Counted from the stretch's first letter, positions 10,711-21,438 are shown. The stretch is DNA of 64,000 nucleotides from Hemileia vastatrix (GCA_030280995.1 JASXTE010000005.1:1984501-2048500), one strand, 5' to 3'. Notes: generated by a model from the sequence alone, not told the origin. A program made the numbers and translations.

Positions 10711-11736
10711 TCACTCCTGAGAGCTGTCTTTTACCTGTGCTCTACCTGTGCTATCCTCCACCTCACTAACCCTGATCTTCCCCTTACACTCCCTTTCTAG
10801 ATGACCACCATTTCCACATTGGAGGCACAGACCTCTACTCATAGGCCTCTGATATTCCTCATCAGACAGCCTTTTCTTCCCATTAGTGCCATGTATGGTG
10901 ACTGCATCAATGTCCATGGCATTTGGGTCCCTGGAACTTGCCCCTCCTGACGCGGAATAGTTGTGCCACTGACAAGCACCACTCCAACTATCCATTTGCT
11001 GATGTGTAAACTCATTGTCTATTTGAATATCTAGTTCTATGAGTGCTTGGAGGGAGGTTGGACAAGGGTGACTAATTAGGGAATTCATGTTTTTTTTTGA
11101 GAGCCCATTTTTAAAGTGAAACATGAGTGCTGATTCTCCCCATGTTGTAACATAGCTGGTGTGGACCTGGAATTAGGACACATACTCAGAAACAGAGTGT
11201 TTCTGTTGCAACTGGTTGAGAGAATTCTCTGAAGTTGTGGCCACATCAGGATCTCCAAATGCTAATTCAAATGCTTCCATGCACTGACAGAAATCCATTG
11301 CCAACTTTCCATTTCCAAGGAGTTCCTTTGTATATGGCCTCGCCCAGCGTGCTGCCTTGTCTGTGAGGTACAAGATTGAGAATCCAATTTTTGATTGCTC
11401 ATCTGGGAACTGATGTCCGTTTAGAAGGACATAAATATTTACCTAAAATGTGTAATGATCCGCCCAGGGACCTCTCTTTCCATCAAAGATTTCTGGGACA
11501 GCAATCTTTGGGCCTTTTACAAGCAGTGCTGGTGTCGCGGGCAGGGCATGTGCCTCACCTTCAGTGGCGTTCAGCTCTGCTTCTGTGGGGCCACAGTATG
11601 AGGGCCTTTCCTCCACTAGACACTCCATGAGTCTGGAGCTTTGTTCTTGTAAGCCTGCCATTTTCTCTTGCATTGCAGCGAGGGTTGCTGAATCAGGTTG
11701 ACCTGAGGGGTTCATTGTTATTGGGTAGTGTGCCAA
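10711..11736 (-). pseudogene. element A Gag, broken in three pieces
   Basis: Likely start is the ATG ending at 11715 (MNPSGQPDSATLAAMQEKM), a heptad-like N-terminus. 11443-11736 runs through KGPKIAVPEIFDGKRG, the start of the capsid domain; 11173-11373 continues (YLTDKAARWARPYTKEL, FGDPDVATTSENSLNQL); 10711-11124 ends with a proper CCHC knuckle, CLQCGNGGHLERECKG. Three pieces in three frames show two frame breaks or stops. Element B has the same domains in the same order. Confidence 0.88.
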
Positions 11737-11752
11737 TAAAGATTGGACAAAA

Positions 11753-12069
11753 TGTTAAGAGCTAAGAAGTCAGACTACCACTAGCGCTAACACTAGCCTA
11801 TGACGGGACTTAATATGCTGGATGCAACAGTGAGACTAACTAAGACTGACTATGTTGTGACTTTCAACAGTGAGAGAAAACAGGACTAACTATTCCAATT
11901 GGAAGTGAGACTAGAGAATAACTGGATTACTAGATAAGTTGTCTGATGGGGAGCTCTCCACAGTGCTTGCCCCATATAGCCCCCTTATGCAATATCCACT
12001 CTTCTGCCTCTTTACAATGCATAGCACCTGTAGTGCTCCTTCTCCCCACCTCTCAACTAAATCCTAACA
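11753..12069 (-). repeat. 5' LTR of element A
   Basis: 317 bp from TGTTAAG to CCTAACA, matching element B's right LTR (36100-36416) in sequence and length. It includes the GACTGACTATG and CAGTGAGAC motifs that are repeated in this LTR family. Its partner lies beyond the left edge of the window. Confidence 0.88.
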
Positions 12070-12864
12070 GAAATTTACCCTCCCCCACCTCCCCCCACCT
12101 CCCCCCCCCCTCAATTGCCTCAGAGACCCCAGCCAGCGAGCTTTGCTGCCTTTCCAGGGTTCCTTTCTGTTTTTATTCCTTTGGAAAATAACCCACTGGT
12201 GAACAATTATATGATTGTTTTGGTTTGTTCATTGCAAGTGAAGCTCCAGAGCTACAAGATTGAAATTTCTGTTTTACTTTTTCTCTTCATTTAAACTAGA
12301 GCTCTCCCCCACCTGTTCCCCACCTCCCTGGCCTCAAAAATCCCAGTCATGCAGAAAATCTGTCTTGTTGGGGTACCCTAACCACCATCCACACCCTTAA
12401 CATATAAACAACATCCAGCCAAGTTCACTGGTTTCCTGGCTATATAAAAACCTGCAGCTCCAACTCTTCTTTATAAAAATTGAACAGAAATGAAATGAAC
12501 AGACCTATACAGCCACCCCAATTTTCTATTACCTATCCTGTCACACCCACTTCCAACTGCCTAAAATAAAATTGACAGATATGTATTAGAACATTGATTA
12601 ATTTTTACCGGAAAACCTATTCGTTTATCTGCTAAAATCAAAGGACATGGTTTAAATTTCCCAGATCATAGGTGTATAATTGAGTTTGGATTAGGAAATT
12701 GAATCATTGTACCTGTTTGGAACTCTTCTCAAAATAATCACTGATCAACAAAAGATAATCTAAGTTTGGAATCTTGTCACAGATTTACTCATTTTGGCTG
12801 CTCCTTCCAAATAACTCAAAATTTGAACCAAAGGATAAAAAACGTAAAAAAAGAAGTTAAATGT
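12070..12864. other. no gene seen: C-rich then AT-rich flank
   Basis: Between element A's LTR and the Harbinger element. A C-rich stretch (about 12078-12120) with CCCCACCTCC repeats recurs in milder form near 12300. No ORF looks real. The last ~25 bases resemble the sequence just before 16349 inside the Harbinger element, so part of this may be the left half of an older Harbinger copy; the similarity is short and weak. Confidence 0.5.
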
Positions 12865-12867
12865 AAT

Positions 12868-12940
12868 AGGGGGTGTCAGTTCTGGAAAATCCGCACTTAA
12901 ATTTGACCAAATATGCACTTATCTAAGTGCAGATTTCCAA
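12868..12940 (+). repeat. Harbinger copy 1 left terminal inverted repeat with subterminal iterons
   Basis: AGGGGGTGTCAGTTCTGG forms the strict inverted repeat. It is followed by GCACTTAA and, further in, TCTAAGTGCAGATTT, a short hairpin-forming pair that also occurs at the right end. Such subterminal motifs are typical transposase or Myb-protein binding sites; binding here is inferred. Confidence 0.85.
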
Positions 12941-13162
12941 AAAACACTAGCCCCAATACTGGTGGATTTCAAAAGTGAAAAAAGTCACTTATTTCACTCA
13001 AATCGGCACTTTCTCAACCAAAAGTGCTGATTTCACCATCAAGTCCCATTTCACTGATTTGTCAGCATCATCCCACTCATACGCAGCACTCCGCAGCATA
13101 ACACTTCATAACTCAAAACATCGTACATCATTTACATCTTCATATCATATCATATAAGAGTT

Positions 13163-14368
13163 ATGCCTTCCTCACTTTCAAATCGTGATAAATTACATAA
13201 AGCAATGACTTTCATGGCTCTTGAACTGCTCTTGGACTCTGATTCCAATTCTGATTCTGATCTAGAAGAAGATTTTGTCTTTTTATCAAAAATGGCCACG
13301 AAACGTTACCTTCTTCCCAGAAAGCCTCAAGTACTTCATACCCCCAAGTACACCATCCAAACACTTCTTAACCTATCTACACCCAGTTTTAGACAGCTGT
13401 TCAGGACTTCTCAGGAATGTTTCCTTAAATTTCTTGAGCTTATTCAGGATCATCCCATATTTCACAATAATTCTCAAAAAGAACAACGACATCCTTCAAT
13501 TCAATTGGCCATCACACTATGTCGTTTGGGTTCAAATGGTAATGGAGCCGCTTTGAAACGTTTAGAAAATGTCTATGATTTAGGGTATGGTTCAGTTAAC
13601 ACTTATACCAAACAATGTATCACTGCCATCAACTCCTTGGAATCTCAACTTCTCACCTGGCCAACAAAAGAAGAGCAACTTGAATCATCTCAGGTTATGC
13701 AAGCAGAGGGCTTCCCAGGATGTATTGGTTTTGTTGATGGTACTACTATTTCTTTGAGCCAGAAACCTACTCAAGGTGGAAACAATTACTTTGACCGTAA
13801 AAAGAGGTAGATTATTTTTAACTCCTTTCATTCTCTTTGAAACTAACACAAACAAATATATCTTCTTTATAGATATTCAATTTCCATTCAGCTTATATGT
13901 GACGTAAACAATAAATTTATATCATTCTTTGCTGGCTATCCTGGCTCATGTCATGACTCCTACGTCTTCCAAATAATGAAAATTTCAAATGAACCTGAAA
14001 AATTCTTTGATGAAGATCAGTATCTTCTTGCAGATTCTGCTTATGTGAATGGAAAGTATGTACTTTCTGCTTTTCGGGGAGAAGCTTCAGAAGACAGTCA
14101 AAATGCCAAGTTCAACAATCATTTGGAAAAGTCAAGAGTCCGTATTGAACATTCTATTGGAATCTTGAAAGGCCGTTTTTCTAGTTTAAGGGAATTAAGA
14201 AGTCCTCTTAGAAATAAATCTGAAATGGAGGCGGTGATCAACTGGATTCTGTGTTGCACTATACTTCATAACCTACTTGCTGACCTCAAAGATCAATGGT
14301 TAGAGCTGTATGAAGATGAACAAGTTGATTCATCTCCGACTATATCCAACACTTTTATTTCTCAATAA
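13163..14368 (+). CDS. PIF/Harbinger DDE transposase, two exons
   Basis: Exon 1 is 13163-13806 and exon 2 is 13873-14368, with a 66-bp GT-AG intron; joined they give 379 residues with no internal stop. The fold is the DDE_4-type Harbinger nuclease: first Asp in GFVDGTTI (about residue 190), second in YPGSCHDSYVF just after the splice, and Glu in VRIEHSIGILKGRF. A helix-turn-helix-like N-terminal half (TPSFRQLFRTSQECFLKFLELI) precedes it. It cuts at the AGGGGG ends, normally together with the Myb-like partner. ATG at 13163 is the first in frame. Copy 2 (36422-37152) is a broken paralogue. The frame looks intact, so activity is possible. Confidence 0.92.
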
Positions 14369-14819
14369 ACTAGTAACAGGGCAAAAATTCTTCCAATAAC
14401 ACTCCAACATTTTTCAACGCAATTTTAATTTTTTTTTCATTCTCTTCAAATGATCAATTTGCATGTGTTATTCACTGAGAATGGTAAATTTTTTTGCATA
14501 TTTTTTTGGTTTTTGTATTTTCTGTTAAAGTCTTATTTTTTTTATCTCTCTGTGTTTTCTTTCATCAACTCAACATGAAATCGCATATTTTTATCAAACG
14601 CATATTTTTTCAGTCACTCTCTTTTTTTTCTTCACTCATATCCGTTTTCTCCTCTCTTCCTACATCACTCAATCAATTTCACTTATATTTCTTTTTTCTC
14701 AACTCATCTCTCCAGGTAAGTCATTTTATCTTTTTTACTTAATTTTTTGTTTTTTTTGTTTTTTTTTTGTATGTGGTTTTTTTTAAATTTATAGGTAAAA
14801 TTAACCTTTTTTTTTCTCT
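14369..14819. other. T-rich spacer behind the transposase
   Basis: No coding signal. Long T runs and CTCTTTTTT motifs, grading into the C-rich arm of the palindrome. Confidence 0.6.
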
Positions 14820-15440
14820 CTCTCTCTCTCTCCCTCTTTTATCTCATTTATCCCATTCTTTATCCCCCCTTGGCCTGGGCTTTTTCCCACCTTTACCCTC
14901 TCCTTGGAATGGATACATCCCCCTTTTCCCCCCTTTGGCTGCCTTATTCCCCCCTCCTTGGCTCACTCTAACCTCCCTTTTCTCCCTCTTTGGTCTCACC
15001 TCTCCCTTTCTCCCCCTTGTTGGTGTTCTCATTTCCTCCCCTCATTCTTCTCCCACCCCCCTTCAAATCCCCTGAATCCCCCCTCCAAATCCCCTCCAAA
15101 CCCCCCTCCAAACTCTCCCAATCACCCCCTCCAACCCCCCTTCCAAACCCCCCTTCAATCTGTTCCTAACCCCCCCTCTTATCCCCCCACCTATCCCCCT
15201 CAAAACCCCCCCAATCCCCCCCTCAATCCCCCCCCCTCAATGTTCCTTAACGATTTGCTATCGATTTGTTAAGGAACATTGGGGGGGGTAGGGGGAGGTT
15301 AGGGGGGAATAGAGGTGGATTGAAGGGGGTTTGGAGGGGGGTTTGGGGCAAATTGAAGGCGGGTTTGGAAGGGGGTTTGAAGGGGTTTAAAAGGGGATGT
15401 GAATAGGTTAGAGGGGGGGTTTATACAAGGGGTTTGGAGT
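14820..15440. repeat. large C-rich/G-rich imperfect palindrome
   Basis: The left arm (to about 15237) is made of CCCC/CCTCC-type units separated by AA or AAT; the right arm (from 15282) is the G-rich counterpart. The centre is a perfect 14-bp stem, CAATGTTCCTTAAC (15238-15251) and its complement (15268-15281), with a 16-base loop. The arms match only roughly because the units vary in length. The right-hand plus strand and left-hand minus strand have many G-runs of 4-8, so quadruplex formation is plausible. It lies inside the Harbinger element and contains no gene. Confidence 0.8.
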
Positions 15441-15655
15441 GGTGAAGTGATAAAAAAAATTTCACAGTTTTTTGAATTTTTTTTTTTGTTTTTTTTAATT
15501 TTAGAGAAAAATATTCATCAAGTTCAAGTGAAATAAAAAAAAATTTTATTAGTCTTTTGAGGATTTTTATTTTTTTAATTTAAATTAAGTGAGTTTTTTT
15601 TTAATGTATAATTTTGGGTGTTTGAAAAGTAACAAATTTTTAAGTAGAAAAATAC

Positions 15656-16349
15656 ATGTCTTTAACTTCAGATTCACCACTTACCTCACTCTCATCTTCT
15701 TTAACTTCATTATCATCTTCAAATTCAACTTCTTTTCAATCATCATCTAAAACATTGAAAAAAAATGAACAGTATTGAAATAAAAGAAATTTAAAAAAAA
15801 AATTCACTTGGATCAAATATTTGGCCATATTTCAAAAATCAAGTACTATAAAACTAAAGTTGAAAAAAAAAAATATCTGAAAATGTTACCTGAAAATATA
15901 CATTATTTAACTGAAATCAGAGGTGATAATGTTATAGTTGTTATTAATAATACTTTCAAACCTCAATTTATTTTTGAAAACCATTCTTTTAAAGGTTTAA
16001 AAGATGAATCATTTAATCAACTCTGCGATCTCATCATAACACTCTATCAAATGGCTTTGGTTCGCTTACCTTTAAGGAATAAGAATTTGTTGGGTGGAAT
16101 CATGATTGGTATTGGATGGAGACCAGGATTTGATAAAGGTTTTTCTCTTGGTATATTAAAAATTTTTCTGGATTTTTTAATATCATTTTACTGAATTTAA
16201 TTCAAATAGGCATATATTCTTTACTCAGATCTTTATCTAAAGCTGAATTAGATAATGATTTTCAAAAATGGAATAATTTACCTTCATTTAATTCATTTCT
16301 TGCTCTTCAACTTAAAAAACTCTGTGTTAAAAAAAGAAGAAAAAGGTAA
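15656..16349 (+). CDS. unrecognised spliced ORF carried by the Harbinger element
   Basis: A Ser/Thr-rich start (ATG at 15656; MSLTSDSPLTSLSSS) runs to a stop at about 15776. In another frame 15784-16150 encodes a Lys-rich then hydrophobic segment (MLPENIHYLTEIRGDNVIVVI, then LGGIMIGIGWRPGFDKGFSLG). A 59-bp GT-AG intron (16151-16209) joins it to IYSLLRSLSKAELDND..., ending with a Lys/Arg tail (KKLCVKKRRKR) and TAA at 16347-16349. The clean splice and the basic tail suggest a real protein; the two 5' parts need an unseen intron or a frameshift in an A-run at 15793-15801. I do not recognise the family. It is not a standard PIF/Harbinger component and could be captured host cargo or a lineage-specific accessory protein. 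Confidence 0.55.
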
Positions 16350-17118
16350 TAAATTTAAAAATTCTTTAGGTAGATCTAAAAAGTATGGGGATTTGTAGAG
16401 TCACCAAATATTTAATATTCTTCCATAAATTTTTAATAAATAAATATGATATTTCAATTTATGAAGTTAAAGTAATGGGCCAACAACCTTGTGTTGTATA
16501 AAAGGTAATCATGATAACATTAATTTGTTTCATGGGGTTCCTCTAGCCTATACCTGTGGAAAGTCCCAAAACTAGTTTCTAGACTTGATCTGCATTTTGG
16601 AATGAGGAATTGTCATTACTTTAAAAGTAGTAAATTTGACATATCTTATTTATATATTAATTAATTTATGTAATTATACTAAATTTTAATGATTTTTACC
16701 CTTTACTTCAATAAAATTCACGGGAGGGTATTGCCAATTTTTTAAATCTGACATGTGAAATTGATGACTTAGAAAAATTTGGTGGTACCCACCCCTTGTT
16801 TCAATAAAATTCAAGGGGAGGTATTGCCAAATTTTCAAAAGAGATATTGAACTTTATTGACTTAGAAGTATTTAGATAAGCAAACTTATTGAATTGAAAG
16901 TAAAGATAGAAAAATTTTATTATATTTTCAAATTTTGTTCAAAATAAAAGTATAAGCAAACTTATTGACTTGAATGTAAAGATAGAACAATTGTATGATA
17001 TTTTCAAAAAAATTTCAAAAATAACGTACTATATTCAAGACCTTTTATAAGTCAGCATATAAGAAAATATTACCAAAAAGAAATCAAACAAAATTAAATT
17101 AATTGGAAAAACAATTTA
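16350..17118. other. AT-rich spacer with a duplicated 30-bp motif
   Basis: Non-coding. The motif TTCAATAAAATTCA followed by a G-rich GGGAGGTATTGCCAA occurs twice here (about 16708 and 16800) and twice more in the older copy (about 19150 and 19242). No ORF. Confidence 0.6.
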
Positions 17119-18432
17119 TCAATTGAAAAGGTCAAGTAATTTTTTAGTGTCTTCATAAGATTGGCCATTTTTTACACATTCCATAATTAAATCTTTTTTT
17201 TAAAACTCTCTTGTTTTTCCAATTCACAAGTAGCCATTTCTCTTTGAAATTGACAGTCATTTACTCTTTCCATCTGCTCTGCCTCAAATTTTTTTTCTTC
17301 CAAATCTAAGGCTTGCTGATCTTTCCTTAGCATATGATCAAACTTCATCTTCTCAAAGTCAAGGGCATTTTTCGCAATAGTTTATTTTGCTGAGAAAATT
17401 AAATTGAAAGAAATAAATAAATGAGTTAATGATTAAGATATATAGTAAACGAATCTTACTTATATCTTTTTTTTTCAAAATAATCCTCAAGGGAGCCAAA
17501 TGAGCTTGTTGAAGTATTACCACGTTTTAATAGATGGTTCAAGCTCATTGAAGTTGAGGCTCAACGCTTTAGTTTGGATCTTGAGAAAGAGGCTTCAGGA
17601 AGTTCATCCAAAGCAGCTTCTAAAGTGGGATCCACATTTCCAGAATCGAGATTATTTAATGGAGATTAAGTTTGAGTAGGAGGAGACTAGAATGAAAGAG
17701 AAATTCAGATAAGAATTGAAAAAAAACAAAAAGTAAACATACATTTAAATTTTTGGCCTCTGAGGATTCAGATCTGCTGCGATATAATTGTTCTGCTTGA
17801 TAGTCGGGATCATCTTCAGCTGAACTATGGTTAGAAGGTGGAGGGGATTAATCCTGTTTATGTACAGGTATTTCAGGAGTATTAATTGATGGTTGAGATC
17901 CAGAGGGTATATCCTTAGTAGTATTGTGTAGAAACCAAGGGTTTACATCAACTCGGGAGCCAAAAGGATTATCCATTTCCTCATAGAAAGGACACATGAC
18001 ATTGAGCTTTTCGGAAACAGTAGTAATTCCAATCTCCAAATCATCATCGTCAATACCTAAGCCAGTTTCATTTGCAGCATGATGAGCCTTTTTATATTTT
18101 GATTGGTAACTCTTAAATCTCTCCTTCATTTGTTTAGGATTGATATCAATTCTCCCCCTTGTTTTCTTCCTTACTTCATTGGCCATCAATAAGTAGCCAT
18201 TAACCTTTGAATAAGGTGGACTTCCAATACAAGTGGAATTTTCACATCCAAAACATGCTTCAAAATTTGATTTTATTTTAAGGAAGTTGATTATGATGAG
18301 ATAATCATCCTTTTTAAGCTGACCTGAACCTGACTTTGATTTTTCAGGTGTAGGGCTTGCTTTGCGAGGAGACTTTTGTGATGAAGCAGATTTTTGAGTT
18401 ACCTTTTGAGATTTGGAATGTCTGGGAGGCAT
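17119..18432 (-). pseudogene. Myb/SANT-like ORF1 protein of PIF/Harbinger, with stops
   Basis: Reads convergently to the transposase. Start at 18430-18432 (MPPRHSKSQKV; the older copy keeps the same start). Basic Ser/Lys tail, then a Myb/SANT-like trihelix region: LKKDDYLIIINFLKIKSNFEACFG, SKVNGYLLMANEVRK, NPKQMKERFKSYQSKYKKAH. An acidic/Pro-rich linker follows. A TAA at 17848-17850 interrupts where the older copy reads CAA; the frame then continues to a 56-bp intron (17687-17742). Later exons give a charged coiled coil (EKMKFDHMLRKDQQALDLEEKKFE) and end LLDLFN at 17119 after an indel in an A-run. Such proteins bind transposon ends and help transposase into the nucleus. Confidence 0.78.
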
Positions 18433-18714
18433 TATGAAACTGGCACATAACAAGAAAAAATATTAAGAGGTAGAAGAAATAATTAAAAAAGAATGTAAAC
18501 ATGCCTGGTCAAAATGTTGAAAATTTCAGGAAGGGGTGTGTGCCGAGGATTGATGGGTAGGTAGCAAGGAAGGTCAGTGTGTCACATGTGACAGGGATGG
18601 GGTAAGAAAGGAAGGGATGTTTTGTGGCCAAAATGTGGTTGTGAAAAAAAACGGGAAAAAAGTGCTGCTTTGAGGTCATTTCTGACACTCATTTTTGAAA
18701 TAAGTTACTTTTTT

Positions 18715-18789
18715 GCAAAATTTAAGTGCTGATTTGGTTTGAAATCCGCACTTAAGTTAAGTGCAGATATGCCAGAACTGACACCCCCT
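18715..18789 (-). repeat. Harbinger copy 1 right terminal inverted repeat
   Basis: Complement of the left end: CCAGAACTGACACCCCCT closes the element and TTAAGTTAAGTGCAG with GCACTTAA lies just inside. AAT follows. Confidence 0.88.
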
Positions 18790-20712
18790 AATAAATTTAA
18801 TAAAACTTTAGGTAGATCAAAAAAGTATGGGGATTTTTAAAGTCATCAAATATTTTTAATTCTTTCCTAAATTTTTAATAAATAAATCTGATATTTCAAT
18901 TTGCTAAACTAAATTAATGAGCCAAAGACCTTGTGTTGTATGAGCAGTAATCATGATAACATTAAATTGTTTTATGGGTTTCATCTTGCCTATACCTGTG
19001 GAAAGTCCCAAAATTAGTTTCTAGATTTGGTCTGCATTTTGGCTTGAGGGATTATCATTACTTTAAAACAAGTAAATTTGATTTATCTTATTTATTTATT
19101 TATTAATTTATTGAATTATATTTAATTTTGGTGATTTCATCCCTTACTTCAATAAAATTCAGGGGAGCTTATTTCCAAATTTTCAAATCTGACATGGGAA
19201 ATTGATGACTTAGAAAAATTTGGTGATACCCACTGCTTGCTTCAATAAAATTCAGGGGAGGGTATTGCCAAATTTTTCAAACAGATATAGAATGTTTTTG
19301 ACTTAGCTCTATTTAGAAGTTCAAATTGGTGGTGAGGTGATAGAATTATTATGGTGATGAGGATTTTTGCACAGGTGTCAGTATTACTTTACCATCTGGA
19401 ATTCCAAAAGTGCAATATTTTAGATTCCAGTAAGGAGAAATGGTGTTATCAGAATATCATGATATAAATATTTTTGATAAGATTAAAATTAAATATTAAA
19501 GTGATTCCCCAACAATTAACCGAATAAACAATTAATAAATTAAATAAGTCAATTAATTTTTTAATGCCCTCATTTGATTGGCCATTTTTTATACATTCTG
19601 TAATGAATTCTTAATTTGAGTTTGAGTAGGAGGAGACTGGGAATGAAAGAATGACTGATTCAGCAAATAATTAAAGATAAAAGAGAAAGTATATGTACAT
19701 TAAAATTTTGGGGCTCTGAGGACTCAGATCTACTCTGAAATAATTGACCTTCTTGATTTTCAGGATCATCTTTAGGTGAATTAAAGTTAGAAGCTGGAGG
19801 GGATTGATGTTGTTGAAGTACAGGTGTTTTGGGAGTATTTTTGGATTGTTGAAAACCAGAGGGTATATCCTTAGTAGTATCATGTATAAACCAAGGGTTG
19901 AAATCAACTTGAAAACCAAAAAGAATATCCATTTCCTCATTGAAAGAACTCATGACATTGAGCTTTTTTGGAAACAGTTGTAATTCCAATATCCAAATCA
20001 TCCTCATCAATACCAAAAGCCAGTGGAAGTGGAAGAGAAATGAACCTTTTTATATTTGGATTGATAACTTTTAAACATCTCCTTCATTTGCTTAATATTA
20101 ATGTCAATTCTCCCTTTTTTTTCTTTTTTATTTCATTTGCCATCAACAAGAAGCTATTGACCTTTGATGTAGGTGGACATTTGGGTGGACTTCTCACATC
20201 CAAAACATGCATCATAATTTTATTCAATTTTGAGTAAGTTGATGATGATGAGATAATCTTCCTTTTTAATATGACTTAACTTTGATTTCTCCAGTGAGGG
20301 GCTTGCATTATGGGAAGACCTTTGTGATGAAGCTTTTTTGAGTTGCCTTTTTAGCCTGTGTTGGATTCTCTGGGAGGCATTATGAAACTTTTATGTTACA
20401 TGAAAAGAGATTAAGAGGTTTAAAACATAAAAAAAGAAGGAAAAAAACATGCCTGGTTAAAATTTTTCAATAAAATGTTTCAAATCTCAGTGAAGGGTGT
20501 GTGCCAAGGATTGAGGTCTGGGTGTTACATGTGACAGGGATGATGTGGCCAACATTTGGTTGTGAAAAAATAATCAGGAACAAAGTGCTGATTTGAGGTC
20601 ATAACTGAAACTCATTTTTTAAATAAGTGAATTTTTTGCAAAATTTAAGAGCTGATTTGGTTTGAAATCCGCACTTAAGTTAAGTGCGGATTTTACAGAA
20701 CTGACACCCCCT
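18790..20712 (+). mobile_element. right half of an older PIF/Harbinger copy
   Basis: Starts at the AAT beside copy 1 and aligns from its first bases with 16348 onwards of copy 1, through the spacer, the Myb-like gene and a right terminal repeat (CAGAACTGACACCCCCT, ending 20712). The older copy is more decayed. The join fits insertion of copy 1 into an older family member at TAATAAATTT, with the 3-bp AAT duplicated; a tandem duplication of the 3' half is the alternative. No transposase half is recognisable to the left of copy 1. Confidence 0.82.
19530..20380 (-). pseudogene. decayed Myb-like ORF1 of the older Harbinger copy
   Basis: Homologous to 17119-18432. MPP start at 20378-20380, broken basic/Myb-like region, then 19660-20016 in frame: PKKLNVMSSFNEEMDILFGFQVDFNPWF, KDIPSGFQQSKNTPKTPVLQQHQSPPASN. 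It keeps CAA where copy 1 has the stop at 17848, showing that stop arose by C to T. The C-terminal coil end is still recognisable near 19540-19580. Several frame shifts. Confidence 0.75.
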
Positions 20713-20978
20713 AATAATATTGAAAATGCACCTTGAGAGATCAATTTGTCTTAATTAGAACTATTTATTTGGCTATTCAAATGCATAAAAATAACACTTT
20801 TCAAATTTGATGTTTTTTATGCCAGAAATGGCTTTTGTGTACTTCCCACATACTGCCTGCATTTGTCCCACATGAATAGCTTCATTTTTGTGCAAAGTTA
20901 GAAATTTCACACTATAATTACCCCACATTGTACATCCACTATGGTTTAACACACTAAAATAAGCAACATGCACTTATT

Positions 20979-21438
20979 AGGGGGTATCAATGTTCAGGGA
21001 TCTACATTTAAATTAATTGCAGATAAAAATCCTTATACCCCAATTATCCTCTGCAATTATTTTTGCTAATAACTGGGTTATTAGACACTTTACATGTCAA
21101 TGTTCACCTCTTATCCGAAATTTTTCTACTCAATTTTTCATAACCACATATTGGAAAACTTTCTGTCATAGCCACATCTTGGCCTACTTTCATTCATAAC
21201 ATCTGCAATTATATGTCATGTGACTTACATACAAATCAATCATGGATGTGATGAGTTTGGGATCAGGAATTAGGAATGGAAATTGGGGTATAAGAGGCAG
21301 GATAATGCATTATTGTAGATTCCTTATCCACTAGCCCCAGGGCTAGTAGATAAGAATCTTCCACAATTAATAATGTCTGATCCCAGGAAAAAAAATTCCT
21401 GATCCCTAATTGTGGATTCCTGAACATTGATACCCCCT
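20979..21438. mobile_element. Harbinger-type MITE with fold-back structure
   Basis: 460 bp, AGGGGGTATCAATGTTCAGG at the left and its complement at the right, with ATT on both sides (20976-20978 and 21439-21441). The centre (about 21315-21365) is a long hairpin around CTAGCCC/GGGCTAG, and flanking segments also pair (AATTAGGAATGG with CCTGATCCCTAATT), so most of it can fold back. No ORF. Its AGGGGGTRTCA ends and ATT/AAT duplication match the Harbinger copies here, so that transposase is the likely mobiliser. Confidence 0.88.

Larger units (their letters stand above)
1..12069 (-). mobile_element. Ty3/Gypsy element A, 5' part, interrupted by element N
   Basis: Remnant of a Gypsy element read right to left. 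The 5' LTR (11753-12069), Gag and protease lie right of the nested element N; the protease-RT linker, RT and part of RNase H lie left of it and run off the window edge, so integrase and the 3' LTR are missing. Gene order, protein sequence and the LTR all match element B at 30567-36416, so A and B are one family. B has a chromodomain, so A probably belonged to the chromoviruses too. The junction is clean: the A sequence reads across the CCAGC duplication just as B does near 34650. Broken frames and a YLDN motif in RT show A is dead. Confidence 0.9.
12868..18789 (+). mobile_element. complete PIF/Harbinger element, copy 1
   Basis: A 5.9-kb DNA transposon with terminal inverted repeats AGGGGGTGTCAGTTCTGG at the left and its complement at the right, flanked by the 3-bp duplication AAT (12865-12867 and 18790-18792). 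Inside the ends are subterminal copies of TTAAGTGC/GCACTTAA in both orientations. It carries a DDE transposase on the plus strand, an unrecognised spliced ORF on the plus strand and a Myb-like ORF1 on the minus strand. Transposase plus Myb-like protein is the usual PIF/Harbinger gene pair; the third ORF is extra. The 3-bp duplication fits the superfamily. Confidence 0.93.

Noticed and set aside
14767..15272. Pro/Ser-rich ORFs
   Set aside because: Produced by the C-rich arm of the palindrome; repeats of CCC and TCC codons in two frames at once and no start context.
12868..18789. Considered as a Starship-type or Helitron element
   Set aside because: Terminal inverted repeats, a 3-bp duplication and a DDE transposase with Myb partner fit PIF/Harbinger; no tyrosine recombinase or Rep/helicase seen.
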